64,000 nucleotides of DNA, from assembly GCA_024699855.1 (NCBI GenBank), contig JAMPIQ010000001.1, positions 13,454,001 to 13,518,000 of the forward strand. The letters are read 5' to 3'. This DNA is from Aphelenchoides besseyi. Lineage: Eukaryota > Nematoda > Chromadorea > Rhabditida > Aphelenchoididae. A program made the position numbers and the translations under genes. Of this stretch, positions 34,580-44,324 are shown one piece after another (within the stretch, counting starts at the first letter, position 1; every line of letters starts with the position of its first letter). A model generated the notes under the pieces. The model made no database searches. It had not been told where the DNA came from and saw only the letters and a program-made list of their open reading frames with translations.

Positions 34580-34960
34580 ATGTCCAATCATGAAACCGGG
34601 ACTCAAGAACAGGATGCGTATGAACAATTCACCTCGACTTATAAGGACCTCCGTTTGCTCCACCTATTGATACAAAGTTAGCTCGTAGTAATGAAAAGGC
34701 ATTGCGTTGTCAAAATCTTTTGTTCTTATCCATGCAATTCATGGACAATGGTGCGGCCTTGATTTGGTAATGCATAAGTTGGTGGAGAGAATGACCTGCA
34801 GCCTTATTACCCGACTGGTTATGGGAAATCTGTGTTCAATGACACCGACGAGATCAAAGAATGCCGAACTAAGATCAATTCTTGGTTCAAAGTACAAAGC
34901 AGTTGTTCTGATTTTGCATTCAATTGTTCTCATTATTAAAAAGCGAATGAAAGATGAATT
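34580..34960 (+). pseudogene. Unit-A gene 'MSNHE' right copy, frameshifted
   Basis: The ATG at 34580 opens MSNHETGTQEQDAYEQFTST with the frame that the left copy has lost. The frame then runs through DLRLLHLLIQ into a stop at about 34680, where one base fewer than the left copy (ATACAAAG against ATATCAAAG) breaks it. The downstream exon (LITRLVMGNLCSMTP) remains recognisable to about 34935. Together the copies show independent decay. Confidence 0.5.
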
Positions 34961-35369
34961 AATTGGCGTAAAGCATCCAAGAATTCGAATGTTTTATTCG
35001 AGTTACGATTAGTTTGTGCATTGAAACGTTTGGATAGCTTGGATTTTCTTTTATTTGTTGTAGTGCAAATAAAGTTCCAAGTTTAATGAGATGCAGCAAC
35101 TTGGCAATTCAGTTATCAGCCAACAAGTCAAATGCTCTTGTTCAAAGTTGACCCCAGAGATCTCAATTGGTCTCTCCCATTTCTTTGGCTTTCGTACAAC
35201 CAAGAACAGACGCGAACGATCATAAATGTAATCTAGACAGTAAGGAGACTTGTGGTTGAGTACCAATCAACCGCTCATTATCAGTTGCTATTTGACCTCC
35301 AATCTACTCTAGTCCAATGTGTTCGTCCATATCTCGTTGAATGCACGCCATCCCGTCCGATCTGGCAAG

Positions 35370-35741
35370 TTAAGCAACGATGAGCTTGATTAGTACATGG
35401 ATCGGAGACGTCCTTGGAATCTCAAGTGACGAACGCTTTTTGCCACGTTTGAAATTGTTCAAGGAAAATCTGAGTTCATTCATTTTGTTAAAAAACCGGT
35501 AATAAAACCTGTTTCCGAAAACACAATTACTGTAGCGTTTAAAACCTTCTTGTTCTTTTCGACAGTCCGTCAAAAACACTGGAATGTTGATATCAAGAAA
35601 CTGCGACGAAAAGTTCTGTTCAAGTCGACTATCAACGTACGAATAAAAGCCAACAGTAGTCATAAAGTAGTGAACAACAGTTTTACTTCCTAACGTACAA
35701 TCAAGCCAATCATCATGGTTTTCGGATATATATTTGGACAT
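35370..35741 (-). CDS. Unit-A small protein, full-length copy
   Basis: The ATG at 35741 opens MSKYISENHDDWLDCTLGSK; the frame runs 123 residues to a stop at 35370. The centre is conserved with 27911-28189 (VDSRLEQNFSSQFLDINIPV and RKEQEGFKRYSNCVFGNRFY); the end is basic (NNFKRGKKRSSLEIPR). A TTTTTTCAG acceptor lies some 55 bases upstream, so further exons or a leader may precede. No signal peptide and no known family. Better preserved than its left-arm partner. Confidence 0.5.
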   Translation of the reverse strand: MSKYISENHDDWLDCTLGSKTVVHYFMTTVGFYSYVDSRLEQNFSSQFLDINIPVFLTDCRKEQEGFKRYSNCVFGNRFYYRFFNKMNELRFSLNNFKRGKKRSSLEIPRTSPIHVLIKLIVA

Positions 35742-36199
35742 CTTGAGCGTTCATGTTGACGAGACACCCCCAATTACTCAAGGATCAGGACGCTGAAAAA
35801 ATCGATTAGTTCACCTGACAAGTTAAATGCCCTAATCGTATTTGCAACAATTAGACGTCTTAGGTAACAAATAAAATCTAGCCCTCTTGACCAAAAAGCT
35901 TACCTTGCATTTTTTGCCATCGTCACTTCTTTAATGTGACATGCAACAGTAACCTTAGGTTTCATGTCTATGGTGTTGGACGTGTTGCTTATTTGACTCT
36001 TGCTCGTACAAGTAGCCCCAGTCAATGCTTCAGGCTTGCGACTTTCTTTGCTTCTTATTCCTTTGCTTTGGCACATTTCTTAATCCAAACCAACGTTTGA
36101 TCACCGACGCTCTGATTGCAGCCACCACATTCCCAACGGCACTGAAGGACATGGATTTAGACAACAGCACCGCTCTCTAACGACGAGATCCAGATTCAG

Positions 36200-37000
36200 T
36201 CTTGGTTGTTCCTTTAACGAATAATCCATCAAGACTCACGTTCTGAAAACCAAGAGATCAGTTAACAGCAGAGATTTGGTAAACGAACCGTGCTACTATC
36301 GTCAAATCCCGTTCTCTGTTTTAAGTTTTTATCCCGATTTTAACCTTGATTTGATATCCTTTTCCAGTGCGCTCAAAAGTCGAATTACAGCTGGTAAACA
36401 GACGAGCATTGAGACTCGTGATATCACATCCAGCGATTTGAAAACGATCGACCGAAGAAGTGAACGAGTGCACACAGTCAACATTGATAGAGCAACCATC
36501 GATAGAAAATTCAGTTCTAAAAACACATCTCTACTATAAGAACAAGTTAGTCGTTTACCTTTGTGGACTGATGAGATTCTCCTGAGCAGAAGACGTAATC
36601 ACCAACTTCCTTTGTTTCGTCTACATCGAGAGTGTTTCTGTATCACCACAAGGGCCCTTGTACTCCCTGCAAAGAATCGAATAACGTGTTTAGTCAGTTC
36701 AAGAACTTACACAGTTGTTCGATCGGCACTAAAACCGACGCATAGAAATCATTGTATTGCGACAATAGTACCAGACGCTGTCGCCGAAGATAACACACGA
36801 ATTCATAAACATAATGAGCGAAAAGCGATTCTAAAATCGAAGAGTAAGAAAAAAGAACACGCGATTTTAGAGACAGCCGACTCACCCAACTCATTTGGAA
36901 AATGAGAGCAAAAAAAAGGCGACTGGACAGGACGAGAAGAATCGAGAAGACTGACGACTCCAACGATTTTGTTTGCGAAATCGACTTGTGAGTATGCAAA
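36200..37000 (-). other. Right-arm copy of the multi-exon unit-A gene, partial model
   Basis: Exons with good borders: NKIVGVVSLLDSSRPVQSPF (about 36975-36890, donor GAGTTGG|GTGAGT); ESLFAHYVYEFVCYLRRQRL with YNDFYASVLVPIEQL (about 36835-36713, donor CTGT|GTAAGT or CTG|TGTAAG); a piece ending GDTETLSM; and SIDGCSINVDCVHSFTSSVD with RLFTSCNSTFERTGKGYQIK (about 36525-36345). Either one gene with alternative acceptors or two adjacent genes; start and stop are not certain. Unlike the left copy, the second exon has no shift. No known domain. Confidence 0.4.
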
Positions 37001-37808
37001 TTGATCAGAAATTAGCATTTGAATCACTAATTATGCAAAATTTCTAACTGAATTAGCTATTCTCGTTACGTATCTGTGGATTGGTATTCGACTGTCCATC
37101 GTATCTGTAGAAGCTCTAAAGCTCGATGGAGTTATCTGGTCAACTATCCAAAAATACTGAGCTTCCAATCATTCTAGTGTCCGACGGTTTTCAAAAGTTT
37201 TAAGAAACCCAAACAACTGATCTTTGACAGAGAAATGTGAACTCGTTTGCATTTGGAATCACACCCGGCAATTTCACTGTTTAATGTATTCAAAAAGATA
37301 ACTTCCATTGAATGTAGAAGCGTGTGATTAGCAGAACAACAACAGCCATTACTGGGTTCTAAACCCTGTGAATATCAGTGGAATCCAATCAGCCAACGAG
37401 CTAAAATACACAACACCCCCCATTCCCTTTTATGACATGTCCATCGCGCAAAGCGATGTATCTCGGAGATGTTAGCAACAAATTGCGATCATATTATAGT
37501 ATTATAAAGTCCAATAAATTGGCTATTTAATAGGCCTAAACTTGTAGCCACCGGATAACTGAGAGAGAAATGAGAGCAATTTAAAGCTGAAGAATTTGTC
37601 AAAAATTGTCCAAAATTGCAAAAGTTTGTGCAGCTCTTCCTTTTGATGATGGGGAGCTCTAATTTGGCACACTTATTAATGAGCACGTGACAATACAATG
37701 CTAAACGTTTGAAGGGCAGAGGTTGACCGAGAATTGAATTAGAATCTAAAAAATACTCAAAAATTGAGACTTGTGAAGTTGATTGCTAATTGATGGTTAT
37801 CACTTGTT

Positions 37809-37998
37809 GTTGGGTCCTGGTCCGGCGATTTGGCATCCCGGTGGGAAGACGCCGCTTAGGCCCAACGGACGCTGATCTGGGGCGCTGTTATGGTTTTTTT
37901 TTGGAACTGTTGTTGTTCTTCTTACTATTGTTACTCGCGTTGTTGTATTCGCCACCCAAAATAAACTTCTCTCCGAGTTGGGCATTCGACAGACCAAA
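37809..37998. mobile_element. 190-bp insertion flanked by CACTTGTT direct repeats
   Basis: Left-arm unit C runs straight through this place (31583-31600). Here 190 bp are added and CACTTGTT occurs at 37801-37808 and again at 37999-38006. The insert is locally GC-rich, starts GTTGGGTCCTGGTCCGGCG, contains a run of T (near 37890) and has no inverted ends. A SINE-like or truncated LINE 3' end is likely. Confidence 0.65.
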
Positions 37999-38066
37999 CA
38001 CTTGTTATATTTCCTAACATGATTGCCGAAGCAATTTTTGCATCAACTTCTTCTGCGTTTTGAATT

Positions 38067-38339
38067 TTGGTTTCGGATTGTGTAGAAGGTCAAATAAACG
38101 ATTCAGTTTTCTGTCGTTACTTCGACTATCAGCCTCATTCAAAAAAAGTAGACGCTGTCAGTGAGCCTGCTAACCCAAATGAGGTCAAAATGTGGCAAAT
38201 GGGCCCTGATTCCCTTCATGCAAACCAGTCCTGTTTTTACACTCGTTTCTATGAGAGCAGACTTCAACTTTTTTATGAGAACATCCGCGGGAATATGAAA
38301 ACATACACAACACACAGATGCACAGAATATCTGGATTAG
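38067..38339 (+). CDS. Unit-C ORF, right copy
   Basis: An open frame of 90 codons: VSDCVEGQINDSVFCRYFDY, then SEPANPNEVKMWQMGPDSLH, then CFYTRFYESRLQLFYENIRG, with stop at 38339. The same amino-acid order is visible, with shifts, in the left arm at 31558-31304, so the frame was probably coding in the ancestor. The true start is likely upstream of a splice acceptor because the first codon shown is not ATG. Family unknown. Confidence 0.35.
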   Translation: MVSDCVEGQINDSVFCRYFDYQPHSKKVDAVSEPANPNEVKMWQMGPDSLHANQSCFYTRFYESRLQLFYENIRGNMKTYTTHRCTEYLD

Positions 38340-38689
38340 CTCTAAACATTATTACAATCATATAAGCTTTCGATAATCACAACAATAAAATCGATGGTAT
38401 TTCCGAAGACTATAAGTTGTGCCTTTTGATCAGATTTTGACTACTCGCTGGGTGGTCCGATTAAATCGACGTTTACTTTAATTACCGTACATGCTCCATG
38501 CACAGCAAGAATACCAGGTTTTCAATGCATTTAAGGGTCTGCATTCGATTTGATCGTTTTGTTCTCTGACTTTGTTAGATCGACAAACAAATTAGAAATC
38601 GAATGTCTTCCATTTACACTTTCTATTCAGTTTGAAATTCTATGCGATGTTGTTCAAATTCACTTATTGATCACTTGGTAACCGCTGCA

Positions 38690-39355
38690 ATGAACGTTCT
38701 TGTCTTCTTTCTGAATTGTGTGATCGCGTTGTTGACTGGCGGCCTTCTGATTGGTTGCACTCGTGAAGTGAAGAATGTGAGTCGTTGATTTCTACTTTGT
38801 AAATCAATCGCTTCAGCAATCAAAAGCACAGAAATTGACCGCCGACCAACAATCCAAAACTCGTCTATCAACTAAAACGAAAGTCAAGAAGTCTGCAGAA
38901 TCAGACCCAACGATCCAACTCGTCAGCTCAACAATCACAAACCGTCCGAGTGCCAAGCACGTTGAGTGAGTGATTTCCATCATTTCGTATTTCAATTAAA
39001 ATTTTCAGAAGTCGAAAAAACTCAAGCGAAGGAATTGCGATCGCATGTGCCAACTTCCTTCGCAAAGAACAAGTCAACGGCTGGACATATGTCGACTTTC
39101 GAAGGCAAACTACAGCCTCTACCGACTACCACGGCTTCCCATCCACAGATCCCATCGACTCCACCGCCAACCACAAAAACCGAGCAGAAGAAAACAAGTG
39201 GATCGTCGAAGCAGGACGATGAGAAGACTATCAAGACCGAAGAGTACGTGGGCATAAACGAGCAGTTAAAGGGGCTGCGCGACGAGAAAACTCAGCTGTC
39301 AAATCCACGTGTTGTTGACGATCTTGACGATACGAACGAGTTCGCTGATGACTAG
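38690..39355 (+). CDS. Signal-anchor protein with long charged disordered tail (intact unit-B copy)
   Basis: The ATG at 38690 opens MNVLVFFLNCVIALLTGGLL, a hydrophobic leader that could be a signal peptide or membrane anchor. Exon 1 ends VKN|GTGAGT; exon 2 (38817-38967) is Lys/Ser/Thr-rich; after an intron with GTGAGT...TTTTCAG, exon 3 starts EVEKTQAKELRSHVPTSFAK. It continues with a Pro/Thr stretch (HPQIPSTPPPTTKTE), a Lys-rich stretch and an acidic end (VVDDLDDTNEFADD). There is no conserved fold. The left copy at 30215-30890 is frameshifted, so this may be the only working one here. Function unknown. Confidence 0.6.
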
Positions 39356-40401
39356 CAAACGGACGTGAATAAAAGCGAGGGTTAAATCTCTGGTTGCCAA
39401 TAGATAAGAATAAACAAAAATTCTTGGACATTATTAAGTTTTTATGCATTCATATCATACTTTAAAAGAAACTATGGCTATTGAAGATGGTCTGAGCTTT
39501 TAGCAAGCTAAAGTTGATCACTAATACCTTCAACTCTGCTGCTGAACACCTATAGCAAATTTCGAAGGCAAAAATTAATCCGTCTGTTTTGGCAGTGAAG
39601 GAAATTTGTAATATGAATTGTTAGGGTGTTTGCAACGATTGTAATTCTTCGTCATCCTACAACGCCAATCTGGTACTTGCAAAAAGAACGGATTGATTTG
39701 TTGAACGGCGTGATTTATGGAACTTTACGTTTTGCGTTGTCGGTTTCGATTCGACACCCGATTTTCCTGATAACTGAAATCGATTAAACTTACTGTAGGA
39801 TTCAATGAATTTTGCCTCGTGAATTTTGTGCAGCGAAAATCTGTCTTTTTCAACGTCGACGTATCGTTCTATGACTACAATTGTTTAACAGTAAGAGATA
39901 AAAGCACAGTTTTTATTTCTATAGCAAACGACAATTCGAAGACAAGATTCAAAGCGCATTGCCGACTAATTCGGTACGACGCGACTTCTTCAAGACGGCT
40001 GTGCGAGTCGAACGCTCCGATTTGCCGATTCACGTATGCGCTAAACGTCCTGACTTCTCGATGGCCGAACACAACCACTGTTGTTATTGATCATCGGATT
40101 GACGACTTTCGGAGGCACGACACTCAGCGTATTAGTTCAAACTGAAAACGTACACTTAACTGGTGACCAAAGATGCGCGCTTGAAGCATTGTGGTTGAGA
40201 GAGAGAGGAATTTGCCGAAGACGACAGACGAGAAGAAAGCAAAAAAACGAAATGAATTGAAATCGAATGTTTCTGCTCGACAGCAAAATGATTATTTTCA
40301 GCTCTTGATTCTCTAATTTTCAATAGTTGTTGACCTTCTTGTTTTCAGGTTTTCGTCCAACTTTTGAAGCAAAAGTTCGAGAATCTATGATTCACGTAAA
40401 A

Positions 40402-41015
40402 TCAATCAGTAGTTCGTGGTTTTCCTTTTTGGTGACATATTTTTGATGATCTAATTATTTCTAACTGATAAACTTGAAATAAATTATTGGTTTTATTAAA
40501 AAGATAACAAACAAAATAAAATGACATTAGGGGCAAATGACTGCGGGGAATGGGACCGAGGCATATTACAGAAACTATAAAAGACCTTTGCTGGTCTTGA
40601 TATTCCGCCTCGAGTTCTTTGATAGCTTCGTCGAACTCAAAGACGATTTCTGCCATGGGAGACGGTTTCGAACTTGAAACCGTCTGTTGAGCGTTGCCAG
40701 TCGCTCGCTGGTCAATCGTTCCATACGATTGGTCGGTTCGGTATGGCGCGTATGAATTGCGCCCATAAACCCGTCCAGCATCGCCGCGAACTAACGGTGA
40801 GACGGTCGGGCGAAACCGTCTCGAACGGAACTTCCGTGTTCCATCTGGCTGTTTCATCTGAAATCTCAAGTTTTGTTCTCTATATGAAATTAATTGCTTA
40901 CTTGATAACTAACGTTTTTTTTAACGGTGGAACTTTTGGCCAATCCCGTATCCTTCGCTTTGCTCGACGTTGCGCCGGTCGCGCTCTTGATCGCTGTTGC
41001 GTTGACCGATGACAT
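40402..41015 (-). CDS. Novel basic small protein, family copy 3 (A''), most diverged
   Basis: The ATG at 41015 opens MSSVNATAIKSATGATSSKA; a 44-bp intron ending ATTTCAG joins MKQPDGTRKFRSRRFRPTVS. The core LVRGDAGRVYGRNSYAPYRT is retained, as is the C-terminal helix IKELEAEYQDQQRSF. Beyond that the frame continues about 50 codons (IVSVICLGPIPRSH onward) to a stop at 40402, unlike the other copies, which stop shortly after; the extension may reflect a lost stop. Despite clear divergence across the flanks, the core and intron position are preserved. Confidence 0.6.
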
Positions 41016-42043
41016 TGTAATATTACTGAAACGAAAGAGTATTAACTACACAGATTTCAGGATAAAATGGGATTCATGGGATTGAAAAAAAGATGTTGTA
41101 GTGCGAACGTTAAAACCGGGATTCAAAAGGGGATGCGTCGACTCGACATAAGGGGCCTCATTGAGTCCACCTATCGATACCAAAGTTAGCTCGTAGTAAT
41201 GAAGAAGCATTGCGATTCAAAAATCTTTTGTTTTATCCGTGTTACTTATAGGAGTCGGTGTGACGTTGATCCGGTAACGCATAAGTTAGTGGCGAGAAGG
41301 ACCTGCGGCCTTATTACCCGACTGATTATGGGAAACCGATTCAAATCGGCGTTAATGACACCAACGAAGTCAAAGGATTCCGAACAAAGTGGAGAAACTG
41401 ATGTTCAAAGTACATGCCAATTGTTCTGATTTTAAATCCAATTTTTCTTATTATTAACGCCAACAGCTGATCACGTTTTCTATTTGTCCGCGAGTAAGAA
41501 AGTTTTGTATTGATCGAAATGATTGTTCGTTGCAGCACGTTCGCACGAAAAAAGGTGATCCCGATGCTCCGCTCTCGACGTCCGACTCCGTGCTTTTGAT
41601 ATTGAAGAACATCGCAGAAACGACATCCAAAGACTCCGGCAGATACGTGCATCACACGGGAGTCGAGATTCAGCCTTGAAATTGCTTTTACGAAGTTGAC
41701 GTTTTTCTGCTTTTTTGAATTCATATAAATGCATCTGGGCTTTTCGATTAGCCGTTGCAATTGCGTTTATAGTGTAGATTTTGGTTATACATAAGATCAA
41801 CAAATCAGATCGTCTTGATCAAAGTTGACGCCAGAGATCCCAATTGGTCTCCCATTTCGTTTGCTTCGCAAAAAAAGTTTCGTGATTTAGACGATTTTGT
41901 TTTTTTCGATATTTTCTTCAGCGTTGAAAAGTAAAGACCAAAATTTATTGCAAAACATGAAACAAAACCGCAAATAAATTATGTTTAATGGAATGCGATT
42001 CAACGAAATGTATATACTCTTTATAGACATAAAATCATAGACG
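41016..42043. other. Tail of the duplicated block, degenerate
   Basis: Contains a decayed third copy of the MSNHE gene region (41090-41450; CGGCCTTATTACCCGACTGA at 41306-41325) and the last alignable piece near 41.82-41.87 kb. No intact gene seen. Confidence 0.45.
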
Positions 42044-44324
42044 TTAATTGTCCTCGTTGACGTCTGATTCATTTGCTTTGTACAAACGATCTCGAATTTC
42101 TTGGAGACGATAACTGAAATTGAACATCAAAAACTCTGACGATTTTTAAGACATACCCTCGTTCTAATCCAAAAGTATAATCTTGCCCATCGCGTAGATA
42201 GTTTTTTGCTTTCTCGCGAGTCCAATCGAACTGCTAAAACAACTTTGTCAATGAATCTATTCAGTTTCGTGCCTTAGTAAGAACGAAAACACACGCTTCG
42301 TGCATCAGAATCTCCATTGCATAACGAAACATTTCCATCTTAGTCAAACGTGGCAACTTAACGGCTAATTCCATCCATTTCATGTACTCTTGAACGGCGC
42401 TGTCCATTGCAACATTTGAAACAATTCCACCTGAAAACACCTGTCAAAGATTTCAACGAATAATTGACTAACCAGTACACGAATTGATTCGGTAGGACGA
42501 TGGAAACCAAACCTTATCGATGACTGTGGACTGAAGAAACTGCTGATGTGGAATGCAGATTGTGTTTCCCGACCAAATGGACTCGAAATGCTCTTTAACA
42601 TCATCACCGATCAACTGTTCGTGAGTCAACTCGGTGTGTGGAACATAGACTCGATGTCGGATCAACCAAGTGGGTTTTGAGTCGCCGAACTCTCGAGCTG
42701 TCGCAAAATTTGTTCGCAACTTCTGAACTTCTTGTGCACGTCGACGTGGAATTTTGTGGATCAAGGACTCGTGATTACGAGTCGTCATTCGCTCGCCCGT
42801 ACTCGTATTCAAAGTTAACTCGTCCAACGACAAATTCGACTCTCCATCGTCTTTAACGCCCTGGAAATCAATACGCTATAAATCCTAATACAAAAGCTAA
42901 ATAAACCGGCAGTTCAGCAAAGACCTCCATGTCTTTGAAAACTGGAGTCATGGCTTGTGTGTTAGGATCAAAACGATGATTGGAAGTCAAATAAGAGCGA
43001 ACATCTTCCAGTGCGCTCTGAAGCTTATCATCACGATCCTTAACATATGCCAACATCGCATTCAGACGTTTCTCATTCAATGCGTACATTCGTGTGTCAC
43101 AAGTGCGAATCACAGTCGAAAGTTGTTCCACTCGTCGAGTTCGACTTTTTTGTTGTTGACGTGGAAAAACAACAAAATTTGCGAATCCTTTCTCTTCGGA
43201 AACAACAACTGGCTAAATAAAGGTTATCAACGGGATGTAAGCGTTGGAGTTACCTGTGCTGGCCATAATCCCGGACCGTTCGGATTCTGAATTAACACCA
43301 CTTGGTCTTTCGATTCGAACTTTGTTGGCTTGGCATCTAAGAAAATGACTTCGTTCGGCAACAAATGACGACGTGCACGTTTTGATGGCGGCGGCACAAC
43401 AATCTCCTCATCACTTTCCTCTTCCGTTTCCTCGTTACCCGAAACCAATTCCTCGCCCAAACGATTCGACGCATCGTCGTCGCTGTGAATCTCTTCGTCC
43501 GAATTCACGTAATCTATCGGTGCCGAAGTTTTTGGTTTCGGTATACTCTTCGGTTTTCGTTCGCTTTTAACCGTCGTCGGACGAGGCGGTGGTTGATGGC
43601 AGTGATCGAGAGCAACTTGAGCTTCTTGCGCATAGAATTTGCGTGCTATCTCGTAGGCTTCATCCAATCCTTGGCCAACATCTTTGGACAACTAAACAGT
43701 ACCGATTAGTATGCCATTGAATACCTCAACTCGCTTCCATTTCCGGCTTGAATATCGTCAATTTCGATATCGGAAACTTGAACGGTTTGTCACCAGAATA
43801 GACCGGCAAGTAAGTGATTGTAACAGTAACTTTTTGTTTTACTGTAGTCACACGTCGAACCTAAAACGCAATAATCAACGTTTGTAATGAAGAAACTAGA
43901 GAACAATGGTGGATTTCTGATGCAAAAGCAATTACGAATTCACTTTTTTGGTTATTAAAAATGTTCACGTCAACTCGTAATCATAAATGAGTTGCAACTT
44001 TTCTGTCTAGAAATCCATAGAATAAACTTTCATTTAACATCGAAGCACAAAGATCAAAGGATCTTGCGTATTCAAAGTTGAGAAGCTCGAAATTTCTTCA
44101 CCTGTGCTATTGGGAACATATGATATGAACTTAAACATTCGAATTTCCAACAGAAATTGGCCAAATAACAATAACCGACTTACTACTGCTGGCCATTGAG
44201 TCTTCTTGTAAGGTGCAAGTACCAACGTTCCCGGTTGTATATCCTCTGAAAATGAAAGACGAAATTTCCGTTGCTGCGAATATTTTGACACATTTACGAC
44301 CCGCTTCTGCTCTTTCCCACCCAT
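42044..44324 (-). CDS. Tandem-PWWP-domain chromatin protein
   Basis: Probable nuclear reader of methylated histone/DNA. The ATG at 44324 opens MGGKEQKRVVNVSKYSQQRK. PWWP 1 is PGTLVLAPYKKTQWPAV (44240-44187), joined over a 330-bp intron to VRRVTTVKQKVTVTITYLPV and GDKPFKFPISKLTIFKPEM (43857-43736). A linker with acidic and Pro-rich parts and a basic KRARRH segment follows. PWWP 2 is DQVVLIQNPNGPGLWPAQ (about 43310-43254), then VVVSEEKGFANFVVFPRQ. A helical region (KRLNAMLAYVKDRDDKLQSA) and two more exons end RLYKANESDVNEDN at 42044. Two joins seem to use GC donors (GAA|GCGAGT near 43735; AAG|GCACGA near 42272). Whether the first and second parts are one gene rests on the first of these. Confidence 0.65.

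Larger units (their letters stand above)
32800..41870. repeat. Right arm: about two direct copies of the C-B-A unit, inverted relative to the left arm
   Basis: Order on the plus strand: B fragment (32.9-33.2 kb), A' (33.3-37.2), C' (37.36-38.56), B'' (38.56-39.6), A'' (about 40.4-41.87). A'' is the most diverged but still matches A at the small basic gene, at the CTTATTACCCGACTG segment (41314) and at GATCCCAATTGGTCTC (41837, compare 35159). The left arm read on the minus strand is C-B-A, so the right side is a partial unit plus a complete one. Confidence 0.85.
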
